Positions 8,072 to 16,823 of a stretch of DNA of 64,000 bases are shown one piece after another. Location: assembly GCF_008330225.1 (NCBI RefSeq), contig NZ_CP042466.1:1002501-1066500 (forward strand), read 5' to 3'. Below the pieces are notes generated by a model that worked only from the letters and a program-made list of their open reading frames with translations, had not been told where the DNA came from and did not search any database. Position 1 is the first letter of the stretch. Each line of letters starts with the position of its first letter. Made by a program: the position numbers and the translations under genes. This DNA comes from Geobacter sp. FeAm09 (GTDB lineage Bacteria > Desulfobacterota > Desulfuromonadia > Geobacterales > Pseudopelobacteraceae).

Positions 8072-8418
8072 CTGCTGCTCCTTTCCCGTTTGATGGTGTT
8101 CGCCACGCGTTGCCGGATCATGGCATCGTCTATCGCCTCTGGGGGGCAGGCGACTGCTACCCGATTGCTTGCTGAATGCACACTAGGCCCTGCAAGGGAA
8201 AGAGGAAAGGTGAGAAACCGGGGCAAAATCGGGTATATCTTGGTACCTGTCTGGAAATAAACATAACGAATACAATATTTTATAAGCACATTTTTTGGGG
8301 TGTGCGGGCGGCGGCGTGTTGACATCGTCCCGGTTTTGGCGGAAAATGGCGGCGTTCAACCGGCGAAATGGGCAGATTCGTTTATCGCAGTGCCAGGTCA
8401 GCAGAAATCGGGGATACC
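8072..8418. other. Divergent intergenic region
   Basis: A 347-bp gap between the flavin reductase (minus) and the PAS-LuxR regulator (plus). It holds an AT-rich patch (about 8245-8300) where both promoters probably lie. I see no convincing open frame, operator palindrome or RNA motif. Confidence 0.5.
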
Positions 8419-9651
8419 ATGCTACCGCACGATGCGCCATTCGACAGTTCCATCTATGAAGAGGTCTTCGAATCCACCTCCGATCTGATCCTGATTACGG
8501 ACCGCCAGGGCGTCATCGTGCGCGCAAACCGCCGGGCCCTCCAGCTCTTTCCCGCCGAAGCCACCCTCGGCACGCCGTTCTGGGTCAGGCTGGGGCTTGA
8601 CGTCAGCAGCCTGACGGAGGCCGTGGACCGGCTCTCCGCCCTCCGGGATGCGCCGGGCGCCGCCGGAAGAACCTATGCCTGCCACACCACCCGCAACGTG
8701 TACGACATCAACCTCGTCCCCCTCGGGGGCGACAGCGCCACCCCTCGGGGCTTCCTGCTGATCCTCAACGACATCACCTGCCTGGTCACCAGCCGCGCGG
8801 CCCTGGAGCGCCGGGTCGGCGAGCGCACCGCCTGCCTCGCCCGTTCCCAGAAGATGCTGCGCTCGGTCTTCCAGGGGGTCGGCAAGGGGATCATCCTGGT
8901 GGACGAGGACCGGGAGGTGGTGGAGTCCAACCAGAAGGCGTGCGAGATCTTCGGCCTCCATCCCGCCAACATCCTGGGGGTGGATATCCGCTCCCTCTGC
9001 AGCGACGGCGGCAGGGAGACCATCCTCGCCATGATGGACGGCATCATCGAGAACCAAGTCAAAAGCGCGGAACTCACGGCGCTCTATTTCGACAAGCGCG
9101 CCTTCCCGGCCGTGTTCACCGTCAGCGTCATCATCATCGACGGCTACCGGCTCTGGATCGTCATCGTGGACGACGTCTCCGAGCAGAAGAGTATGGAGCG
9201 GCAGCTCAAGAACGAGAAGATCCTCACGGAGGAGGTGAACATCACCCTGCGCACCGTGCTGAGGAATATCGAGAACGAGCAGCGGGAGCTCACCGGCAGG
9301 CTTTCCCGGGCCATCGCCAACGACATCCTGCCCATGCTGCGCAGGATCAAGGCCGCATCCACGGACGACGTGCACAACGGCTACATCGATTTTGTCGGGG
9401 AGCTTTTGGTTTCCCTGACCAAGGGGTCGGAGGAGGAGCTGGATTCCGGGCTGCTGCGCCTGAGCAAGACGGAGATGAAGATCTGCAAGTTCATCCAGGC
9501 GGGGTTCGGCAGCAAGGAGATCTGCACCATGATGAACCTGGCCTTCGACACGATCCAGACGCACCGCAAGAATATCCGCAGGAAGCTCGGGCTGGCGGGG
9601 TCCGGCGACATCAGCCTGTACGGCTACCTGATGAACCGGAAACTGGCGTAG
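8419..9651 (+). CDS. PAS-domain LuxR-type transcriptional regulator
   Basis: A 410-residue protein. Residues about 10-110 form a PAS domain (SDLILITDRQGVIVRANRRAL), a coiled linker follows, and a second PAS covers about 145-260 (GVGKGIILVDEDREVVESNQKA). The C-terminal 60 residues are a LuxR helix-turn-helix (LSKTEMKICKFIQAGFGSKEI, FDTIQTHRKNIRRKLG). There is no kinase or receiver domain, so the PAS sensors probably control DNA binding directly. The ATG at 8419 has GGGGA upstream. Sitting between two flavin reductase genes, it is a likely regulator of one or both (inference). Confidence 0.8.
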   Translation: MLPHDAPFDSSIYEEVFESTSDLILITDRQGVIVRANRRALQLFPAEATLGTPFWVRLGLDVSSLTEAVDRLSALRDAPGAAGRTYACHTTRNVYDINLVPLGGDSATPRGFLLILNDITCLVTSRAALERRVGERTACLARSQKMLRSVFQGVGKGIILVDEDREVVESNQKACEIFGLHPANILGVDIRSLCSDGGRETILAMMDGIIENQVKSAELTALYFDKRAFPAVFTVSVIIIDGYRLWIVIVDDVSEQKSMERQLKNEKILTEEVNITLRTVLRNIENEQRELTGRLSRAIANDILPMLRRIKAASTDDVHNGYIDFVGELLVSLTKGSEEELDSGLLRLSKTEMKICKFIQAGFGSKEICTMMNLAFDTIQTHRKNIRRKLGLAGSGDISLYGYLMNRKLA

Positions 9652-9710
9652 GGGGGAACACCGGGTATCGTCCGTCTTCGAACGATGATGCCCCGGAGGA
9701 AGGAACGGTC

Positions 9711-11128
9711 GTGGTGGACAAGGTCTATGACGTGGTCGTTGTCGGGTCGGGGTTCGCCGGGCTTGCGGCGGCCATCGAAGCCCGGAATGCGGGATGCTCG
9801 GTGCTGATCATCGAAAAGATGCGGGTGCCGGGGGGCAATTCGGCCCTGAGCGGCGGCCTGTTTGCCGTGGCCGATTCCCCCCTCCAGGCGGCGGCCGGGA
9901 TCGTCGATTCCCCAGCTCGGCTCGTGAGCGACATGCTGCGGGCCGGCAAGGGGCTGAACCATCCCGATCTGGTCCGGACCGTGGCGGGACACTCCCTGGA
10001 GGCCTATTTCTGGGCGCGGGACTATCTGGGCGTCACCTTCGACGATGCCCTCATCCATGGCGGCGGGCATTCCGTGCCCCGCATCTACAACACCCCGGCC
10101 TGTTCCGGGGCCGCCATCGTCCAGGCCCTTCTGGTGAAATGCCGGGAGCTGGGCCTCACCATACGCATGCAGTGCGCCCTGAAGGATCTCATCCAGGACG
10201 AAAGCGGCCGGGTGACCGGCGTCGCCGTGGCCGACGGCCACATCTTCCCGCGCCGGGACAGCGGCACCACCCGGAGGATCACGGCCCGCAGGGGCGTGGT
10301 GCTGGCCAGCGGCGGCTTCTGTCAGGATGTGGCGTTCCGCATGGTGCAGAATCCCCGGCTGGACGGCAGCCTGGAAACGACCAACCACCCGGGGGCGACC
10401 GCCGAGGGGCTGGTGAGCGCCCTGAAGGTCGGGGCCACGCCGGTCCACCTTTCGTGGATTCAACTGGGGCCCTGGACCTCCCGGGATGAAAAGGGGTGGG
10501 GGTGGGGGCCATGTTCACGCTGCTGGTGGGCTTCCCCCACGGGGTCATGATCGACGCCGCCACGGGAAAGCGGTTCGTGAACGAGCTGACCGACCGCCTG
10601 TCCCGCTCCCGGGATATGTGCCTGGAAGGGCGCGACCCCATGGTGATCGTGGGGGAGGAGGCGGCGCGGGAGTTCCCGAACCTGGCCCAGTGCCTGAAAC
10701 GGCGGGTCGTGCGGCGCTACGACACCATTGAGGCCCTGGCCCTGGATCAGGCCATCAACGGGACGGCGCTGGCCGCTACCCTGGCGGCCTACAACCAGGC
10801 GGTTGACAACGGCGTTGACGCGGAATTCGGCAAGCCGCTGGGCTACGATAAGCGCTACCGGATCACCCCCCCCTACTACCTGGCCCGGCTCAAGCCCAAG
10901 ATCCACTACTGCAACGGCGGCATCCAGATCAATCCCCGCGCCCAGGTGCTGGATGCGGGGCGCCACGAGCCGATCCCCGGCCTCTACGCCGCCGGCGAGG
11001 TGACCGGCGGCCTGAACGGCGCCTGCCGGATCGGCGGCATGGCAACCTGCGAGTGCCTGGTCTTCGGCAGGATCGCCGGGGTGAACGCCGCCCGGGAACC
11101 GGTGCCCGAGGCCGAGGGGGGCGCCTGA
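9711..11128 (+). pseudogene. FAD-dependent fumarate/urocanate reductase-like protein, frameshifted in a G-run
   Basis: Two frames join into one 472-residue flavoprotein. The first (9711 to about 10500) carries VVVVGSGFAGLAAAIEARNAG and TNHPGATAEG; the second (from about 10496) carries ATGKRFVNELTDR, HYCNGG and GACRIGGMA, keeping the catalytic-type Arg and His. Restoring one G in the GGGGG run near 10498-10507 gives ...DEKGWGVGAMFTLLVGF..., so a single base seems missing. A GTG start at 9711 follows GGAGGAAGGA. There is no signal peptide or heme motif, so the enzyme would be cytoplasmic. The segment WIQLGPW occupies the usual His-Pro-Thr site, so the substrate is uncertain. Confidence 0.75.
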
Positions 11129-11241
11129 ACCGTGGCGGCGCGGTCCCCGCACTTCCCGCGGCAAAAAAACGATACCCTGTGCCCCGAATGGGAGTATACT
11201 ATAATTTTGCAGTAAATACCGGATTTCAGAAGGAAACCATC

Positions 11242-11550
11242 ATGACCAGGATTACCGTAAACGGCGGCAAAGCGCATCAGGAACAACCGGACAGCATCGA
11301 CAAACTCATGGAGGCGCTGGACGCCCACACCCTCGATCCGCGTTTCGAACGCTACGCCGACAAGTTCATCTCAAAGGACCAGGAAAGCGGTACGACGCGC
11401 TTCTTCGGCAGCTTCGTGGATGCGCAGCGCATGTTCGACCTGCGGACCGACGAGCGGGGTTTGATCGAGCAGTTGTCCAGCGCCATTCAGAAGAACCGGT
11501 CCACGGAACAGTACAAACAGGCGCGGGCGGCGTCCGCACGGCACCACTAG
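11242..11550 (+). CDS. Conserved hypothetical small protein
   Basis: A 102-residue soluble protein starting at an ATG with an AGAAGGAAACC ribosome site. It contains LDPRFERYADKFISKD and GTTRFFGSFVDAQRMFDLRTDE, an ordered-looking helical/strand pattern, and a Gln/Arg-rich tail. Composition and codon use match the neighbours. I do not recognise a family or catalytic motif. Confidence 0.6.
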   Translation: MTRITVNGGKAHQEQPDSIDKLMEALDAHTLDPRFERYADKFISKDQESGTTRFFGSFVDAQRMFDLRTDERGLIEQLSSAIQKNRSTEQYKQARAASARHH

Positions 11551-11722
11551 GCGGAGCGGCGCCCCGCAGCCAACCGCATGGGGCGCGAGCCCATCAGCCC
11601 ATTTCCCCGATCTCCCCGTAATTTCCACAATTGACCAGGCAGTTTTTCGTTGAAAAACAGAGCGGTTTCGGGCCATAACAGGCTGTTGGCGAGATTGATG
11701 CGCGGGGAAAGGTGCACGAAAG

Positions 11723-12055
11723 ATGGCGTTGCCCGACAGGGAAGCGGCACGGGTGGAGGAATTGCTGGGGGCGTTCTGCCGGGCGCGGTGCGGCGAGGGG
11801 GTGACCCTTGCCTACCAGGTGCGGGGGAACCGGGTGGCCCTGGTGGAGACCCGGCCCCTGTTCATCGACCCGGACATCCTGAACAGCGTGAACGTGGCCC
11901 AGTTCGAATTCGACCCGGGATCGCAGATCTGGACCCTGTACTGGTACGACCGGAAGAACCGGCGCCAGCCGTACCCCACGGGGCGCAACCGGGATGCCCT
12001 GGAACGGCTGGTCGCCGAGGTGGGGGCCGACCCCACCGGCATCTTCTGGGAGTAG
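11723..12055 (+). CDS. DUF3024 domain-containing protein
   Basis: A 110-residue protein matching DUF3024 in length and pattern: an N-terminal helix, a strand segment ending in the VETRPLF motif, and the WTLYWYDRKNRRQPYP motif near residues 71-86. No signal peptide. Function is unknown for the whole family. It is followed after 44 bp by an outer-membrane protein gene on the same strand, but the two look functionally unrelated. Confidence 0.75.
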   Translation: MALPDREAARVEELLGAFCRARCGEGVTLAYQVRGNRVALVETRPLFIDPDILNSVNVAQFEFDPGSQIWTLYWYDRKNRRQPYPTGRNRDALERLVAEVGADPTGIFWE

Positions 12056-12099
12056 CCCCCGGCCATCCCCAAACCTGCCCGGAAAGAGGGACTATCCCC

Positions 12100-12678
12100 A
12101 TGAGAGCGATCCTTGTGCTGGCCGTCGGCCTGCTCCTGGCGGCCCGGCCCGCCTGTGCCGAAAAATACCTTTCCCTTGCCGCTGGCGGCTGGCTGCCGGA
12201 GCGCACCTCGGGCCTCAATTACGGCCAGGGGCGGACCGACGTCGCCTACGATACGGGGTGGGGCGTGTCCGGGGCCTTCGGGGGCGCCTTCGACAACGGC
12301 CTGCGCCTGGAGACCGAGCTCGCCTACCGTCAGGCCGCCGCCCGGGGGGCGGCGGACAACTCCTGGGCCGCCGCCTGGCTGCTCAACCTCTGGTGGGGCA
12401 TGCGCACCGACTCCCCCCTGACCCCGTACCTGGGCGGGGGCGCAGGCCTGGGCCGGGGGCATCGGGCCTCGCCGGGCGCGGGCTACTTCCTGGGAACGGG
12501 GGTGGCCTACCAGGCCGGGGGCGGGGTGGATGTGCGCCTCGCCGAGGCGCTTTCCCTGGATGTGGGCTATCGCTACTTCGGCGTCGCCGGCATCGGCGAC
12601 CTGTCCAACTACAGCGTCGGCACCTTCGACCTCTCCGGATCGTCAGTGATGGCGGCGGTGCGGTTCAGCTTCCGGTAG
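12100..12678 (+). CDS. Outer-membrane beta-barrel protein (OmpA/OmpW-like size)
   Basis: A 192-residue protein with a signal peptide (cleavage after ARPACA) and alternating amphipathic strands. It ends in VRFSFR, close to the C-terminal aromatic signature of outer-membrane barrels. GYRYFGVAGIGDLSNYSVGTFDLSG resembles the last strands and loop of eight-stranded porin-family barrels. The ATG at 12100 follows GGAAAGAGGG. No peptidoglycan-binding domain. The role is unknown. Confidence 0.7.
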   Translation: MRAILVLAVGLLLAARPACAEKYLSLAAGGWLPERTSGLNYGQGRTDVAYDTGWGVSGAFGGAFDNGLRLETELAYRQAAARGAADNSWAAAWLLNLWWGMRTDSPLTPYLGGGAGLGRGHRASPGAGYFLGTGVAYQAGGGVDVRLAEALSLDVGYRYFGVAGIGDLSNYSVGTFDLSGSSVMAAVRFSFR

Positions 12679-12777
12679 GCGGCTTCCCGCGGCCGGAGAT
12701 CTCTCTGCCGGAGCGGCATGGACGTGCCGGGGCAAAGGTAGTAGAATTACAGAAAAAGGGATGACGGGTGCCTGCAC

Positions 12778-13041
12778 ATGGAACGAACGGAGCGCAGCGA
12801 CAAACGGTTCGCCATCAGGACAAAGTGCTGCCTGACCATCAACGGCGGAGAATACCCCTGTCTGATCGACAATCTCTCCACCACCGGCGCGTCGATCGAA
12901 ATGGACGGCCCGCTCCGGGAGGGGATCGAGGTCGGGGCAACCGGTTCCCTGACGGTTCTCCTGCTGACCACGGTGGAATACCGCTGCAGGATCGTCCGGG
13001 TGGACGCGCCCCATCTCGGGGTGCAGTTCATCGACGCGTAA
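12778..13041 (+). CDS. PilZ domain protein
   Basis: An 87-residue minimal PilZ domain. RSDKR gives the RxxxR motif and NLSTTG the (D/N)xSxxG motif, so c-di-GMP binding is plausible. The domain ends with HLGVQFIDA, the usual last strand. It has no partner domain. An intrinsic terminator follows at 13158-13190. Confidence 0.8.
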   Translation: MERTERSDKRFAIRTKCCLTINGGEYPCLIDNLSTTGASIEMDGPLREGIEVGATGSLTVLLLTTVEYRCRIVRVDAPHLGVQFIDA

Positions 13042-13157
13042 GCCGCGAAAACGGCGGAGGGGCCACGGCCCCGCCCGGCGGAAAACCGCCACCGGCCTCC
13101 CCTCCGATGCCGTGGCGTGATCCTGTCGCTTTCGGGCCATCTCCCCTCTCCACACGT

Positions 13158-13190
13158 AGGCCGCCCCGCTTCCCGGGCGGTCTTTTTTTT
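13158..13190 (+). terminator. Intrinsic terminator after PilZ gene
   Basis: GGCCGCCC pairs with GGGCGGTC (one G-T pair) and is followed by eight Ts. Confidence 0.8.
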
Positions 13191-13374
13191 CGCGCGGCCC
13201 GGGGAGCGGGAACGGGATAAAAAGGGAATTATTTTAATGGCGTTCTGGCGCCGCCGTCTCGGCTCCGGAAAGAAATTTCGACCCGAAATCAACTATTTCC
13301 TGCAAAAAAAGTTTTGACTGCTATACTTTCCCCAAGAACGTTCCAGGCGGTTTTTGGGGAAAGAGACCGATCCC

Positions 13375-13716
13375 ATGGGCAGAATGGGCGAAAGGTTCAG
13401 GATCGAGGGCCATGCGAAATGCACCCTGCATTTTGCCGGCCTCGCCTATGTGGGCGAGATCGACAACATCTCCCTGAGCGGCGCCCTGGTCAAGCTGGGC
13501 AACAGCATCCCGGAGTGCGTGCGTCCCGGCTGTGCCTGCGGCCTGACCCTGGGCAGGACGGATGTCTACCCCGTGAGGTACGCCTGCCGGGTGGCCCGGC
13601 TCGCTCCGGACCTGGTGGGGGTGCAGATCCTCGAACTCATCTATGGGGGCCGCTGCGCCGCGGCCGGCCCGCACTGGCTCCCCCCCGCCGCGCGGAATGC
13701 CATTAGCGATCAATAA
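13375..13716 (+). CDS. PilZ domain protein, paralogue of the one at 3230
   Basis: A 113-residue stand-alone PilZ domain with RMGER (RxxxR) and NISLSG. The pattern SGALVKLGN...PVRYACRVARL closely follows GGALLRLSG...PVKYTCQVVRC of the protein at 3230-3553. The ATG at 13375 is preferred to an upstream TTG because GGGGAAAGAG sits at the right distance. A TATACT at 13322-13327 is a possible -10 element. The C-terminal 20 residues are not conserved in the family. Confidence 0.78.
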   Translation: MGRMGERFRIEGHAKCTLHFAGLAYVGEIDNISLSGALVKLGNSIPECVRPGCACGLTLGRTDVYPVRYACRVARLAPDLVGVQILELIYGGRCAAAGPHWLPPAARNAISDQ

Positions 13717-14016
13717 TATTAATGTCAATTTATCTTACCCACAGGTGTTGATAACCATGTGGAAAAACCGGCGGTTTTCCCATGCCATCCGCCCCTGTCG
13801 CCTCCCGTCTCCGCAGCCGGAGAAGGGCGCAAAACGAGAGCCCCTCCCGGCATCCCCGACCACTTCGGCCGTATCGCCGCACCCCTTCCCCCTTGCCGCA
13901 TCCCGCCCCGGGCCATCGCGGCGGCGAGGGGGGCTTCCCCCTAAAATGCAAGTAATTCAGTAGGGTATATGTCGTATACAGTTTTGATTTTACGCTTTCC
14001 CCGGCCTATGGTATGA

Positions 14017-14073
14017 CTCCAGGCGGTCGTCCGCCACGGAGAAAACGGCTGCCGTCCGGCTCTGCCGTTTTTG
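14017..14073 (+). promoter_or_regulatory. Structured leader with terminator-like hairpin before the transporter gene
   Basis: Two consecutive hairpins lie upstream of the transporter ATG at 14117. The first pairs CTCC-x-GGCGG with CCGCC-xx-GGAG (14017-14041). The second pairs AAAACGGC with GCCGTTTT and runs into a T-stretch (14042-14073). This is the layout of an attenuator or small riboswitch. I cannot match it to a named RNA class. The rest of the 400-bp gap (13717-14016) shows no gene. Confidence 0.4.
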
Positions 14074-14116
14074 CCCGGGGCGGCATCCTCCCCGGCCTTT
14101 CTGGAAGGAAGACACC

Positions 14117-15498
14117 ATGTTACCCCTTTTGTGCAAGATCTCCATGCTGGCCCTGGGTGCGCTGCACCTGTTGGCGCCGTTCGTGTCCCCGGATCTGTCC
14201 TATGCCGCTTTTGGGGCCACCATCGCGGTGCTCGGCCTCAGCCTGCCGCTCATGGGCAAGGGCTTCAAGAAGATCACCATCGTCTTTCTTCTCTCGGGCG
14301 TCGCCCTGCTGCTCGTCTGCCGGCAGCCGCTGCCGGTCTGGATGAAGGCCCTGGCCTCCATGACCAACCTCATCGCCATCCTCATCGTCATGCAGCTCTT
14401 CGCCATCCCCATCAAGCTGGGCAACTACCAGCAGGTGGTGCAGCACTGGCTCGGCCGGTCGTTCAAAAGCGAGAAGTCGCTCTTTCTCTTCACCATGGCG
14501 GTCACCCACATCCTGGCCAGCATCCTCAGTTTCGGGGTCATACCGGTCATGGTCTCCCTCTATGGCGATACCCTGAAGGGGCGGCTCACCCACTACGAGC
14601 GCTTCCTCTCCGTGGCCCTCTCCCGGGGGTTCGGGCTCGTGGTCCTGTGGGCCCCCGGCGCCATCAACGTCATGCTGGTCATCCAGGCCACCGGGGTCAA
14701 ATGGAGCGGGCTCTTCCTCCCCAGCATGATCTTCAGCATGATCGGCCTCGCCACCGCCTATGCCGTGGAGTCCCGGCTCTACCTGGCCGACGCCGTGGGC
14801 CCGGGGGCGGGGCGGGAGAGGTCGGTGCCGGCATCACCGACAGGGCCGCCCGCAGCAAGGCGGCCCAGGTGATCGGGGTGGTGGTGGGGCTGCTGCTCTT
14901 CATCATGTTCCTGGAGTGGCGGAATTTCGGCACCTCGGCCGCCAACCGGATCACGGTGGCCGGGGCGGTCGTGGTGCTGCTCTGGATGGCCGCCTATGCG
15001 CGGCAGCCGGTGTTCCGGGGGACGCTTGCGGGGTATTGGGAGAAGGACCTCCTCAAGATCGTGGACCTGGCCCCCCTGTTCATCTCCATGGGGATCTTTT
15101 CCACCGCCATCCAGCAGTCGGGCGTCCTGGCCCTGATCCAGCCCCATCTCCAGGCCGTGGTGGATGCTCTCGGGCCGTTTGCCATCGTGGCGCTGCCCAT
15201 CCTGATGGTGGCCTGCGCCCTGGTGGGCATCCACCCCTTCATCTCCATCGTGGTGTTCGGCCAGATCATCTCCGCGCTGCACATGCCGGTACCCCCCATC
15301 TCCCTGGCCCTCTGCCTGGCGCTGGGCGGGACGGTCTCCTACATCGTCTCACCCTTTGCCGGCATGATCCTCACCCTGGCCCGCTTCCTGAACTGCCGGA
15401 CCGTGGACGTGTCCCTCCGCTGGAACTGGGTCTTCTGCGCGGCGCTCTTTGTGGAGGGCACCCTGTTCGCCTACCTGTGGGGGCGCCTGTGGGGATGA
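14117..15498 (+). pseudogene. Polytopic membrane transporter, frameshifted in a G-run
   Basis: Two frames make one protein of about 460 residues with 11-12 hydrophobic segments. The first frame (14117 to about 14805) has six or seven, e.g. MTNLIAILIVMQLF and AVTHILASILSFGVIPVM. The second (about 14805-15498) has VIGVVVGLLLFIMFL and the conserved-looking ACALVGIHPFISIVVFGQI near the end. One extra G in the GGGGG run at 14803-14807 reconnects them. The repeat-like layout recalls ion-transporter superfamily carriers for organic acids, but I cannot name the family or substrate. The WYL regulator follows 31 bp later. Confidence 0.65.
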
Positions 15499-15529
15499 TG
15501 CGGCCCGCCTGCCGGGATCGGAGAATGAC

Positions 15530-16225
15530 ATGAACAAGGCCGAACGGTTGTTTCAGCTGGTGCTGCTGCTCCGCTCCCGGCGCACCGCCATGACCGGCGA
15601 GGCCATCGCGGAGGCCATGGGGGTTTCGCTGCGCACCGTGTACCGTGACGTGCAGGCCCTGGTCCTTTCCGGCGTGCCGGTGGAGGGGGAACCGGGGGTG
15701 GGATACCTGATCCGCCCCGCCAACCACTTGCCGCCCCTCATCTTCACCCCTGACGAATTGCAGGCGCTCATGGTGGGCAGCCGCATGGCCCAGGCGTTCA
15801 CCGACCAGGATCTGGCCCAGGCGGCGCGGAGCGCCGAGCTCAAGATCCGCTCCATCCTGACGGAACCGTTGCAGCGCCATGCGGAGCGGCAGCCCTACCG
15901 CATCCCCATCCTGGAGAGCGGCGACGGGCTGCGCCGGGTGCACGGCACGCTGCGCCGGGCCTGCGAAGAACGGCAGAAGATCCGGGTGGCATACCGGGAT
16001 GAACGGGAAAGGAAGAGTGAGCGGATCATATGGCCCTTGGGGCTGGTCGGCTGGAGCAGCTGCTGGACCCTGCTCGCCTGGTGCGAACTGCGCCGTGATT
16101 ACCGGAATTTCCGCTTCGACCGCATCGAGGCGCTCGACCTTCTGGAGGAACGTTTCACGCCCACGGACACCATCAGCATCGCCCACTATCTCAAGAGCGT
16201 GGTCGGCATCCGCGATCCCGGGTAG
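15530..16225 (+). CDS. WYL-domain transcriptional regulator (YafY type)
   Basis: A 231-residue regulator. The N-terminal 60 residues are a DeoR/HTH_11 winged helix (MTGEAIAEAMGVSLRTVYRDVQ). Residues about 135-210 form a WYL-type ligand domain (IWPLGLVGWSSCWTLLAWCELRRDYRNFRFDRI). YafY regulators often stand upstream of glyoxalase-fold genes, as here, where a VOC protein follows after 94 bp on the same strand. It may respond to a small ligand or nucleic acid and control the VOC gene (inference). Confidence 0.85.
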   Translation: MNKAERLFQLVLLLRSRRTAMTGEAIAEAMGVSLRTVYRDVQALVLSGVPVEGEPGVGYLIRPANHLPPLIFTPDELQALMVGSRMAQAFTDQDLAQAARSAELKIRSILTEPLQRHAERQPYRIPILESGDGLRRVHGTLRRACEERQKIRVAYRDERERKSERIIWPLGLVGWSSCWTLLAWCELRRDYRNFRFDRIEALDLLEERFTPTDTISIAHYLKSVVGIRDPG

Positions 16226-16319
16226 CCATGGAGACTCCTGACAGGTTCTGACAGCGGCGCGGGGTAGGGTGGGGGTGAGCAGATATGCTCAAACCATCGA
16301 CCGCGAAGGAGAACCTGAG

Positions 16320-16754
16320 ATGAACGTGAAACCGATTCCGGAAGGATACCACAGCGTAACCCCCTACCTGGCCGTCCCCCGCGCGGCGGAGTTGCTGGAA
16401 TTCATGAAGCGGGCCTTCCAGGCCCGGGAAAAGGAGCGGATCGAGCGGCCCGACGGTTCCGTGGGCCATGCCGAGGTGATCGTCGGCGACTCGGTCGTCA
16501 TGCTGGGCGAGCCGAAGGAGTGCGGGGCCATGCCCGCGGCCCTCTATCTGTACGTGCCCGACGTGCATGCCGTATACCTGCGCGCCCTGGAGGCGGGGGC
16601 GACGGCGATGCTGGCCCCGGTGGACCAGTTCTGGGGGGACCGCATGGCCACCGTGGAGGACCCGTTCGGCAATATCTGGCACCTGGCGACCCGGGTGGAG
16701 GAGGTGGCGCCGGAGGAGCTGCAACGGCGGATGGCGGAGTTTTCGGCCTCTTAG
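16320..16754 (+). CDS. VOC (glyoxalase/PhnB-like) family protein
   Basis: A 144-residue vicinal-oxygen-chelate protein of the PhnB type: GYHSVTPYLAVPRAAELLEFMKRAF at the N-terminus, GHAEVIVGDSVVMLGEP in the middle, and DRMATVEDPFGNIWHLATRVE near the end. Such proteins form dimeric beta-alpha folds. Many lack proven activity, so the name does not fix a reaction. The ATG at 16320 is supported by AAGGAGAACCTGAG upstream. Confidence 0.88.
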   Translation: MNVKPIPEGYHSVTPYLAVPRAAELLEFMKRAFQAREKERIERPDGSVGHAEVIVGDSVVMLGEPKECGAMPAALYLYVPDVHAVYLRALEAGATAMLAPVDQFWGDRMATVEDPFGNIWHLATRVEEVAPEELQRRMAEFSAS

Positions 16755-16823
16755 GGGGCCGGGTCCCGATCCGGTGCCCTGACCGGCGCCGTCCCGTCCT
16801 CAAACTTGCCGCCGAGCCGGTTC

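Noticed and set aside
13730-13770. A TTATCAACA-like DnaA box (on the minus strand) next to CCACAGGTGTTG suggesting an origin
   Set aside because: Only one imperfect box, no AT-rich unwinding block and no dnaA or dnaN nearby.
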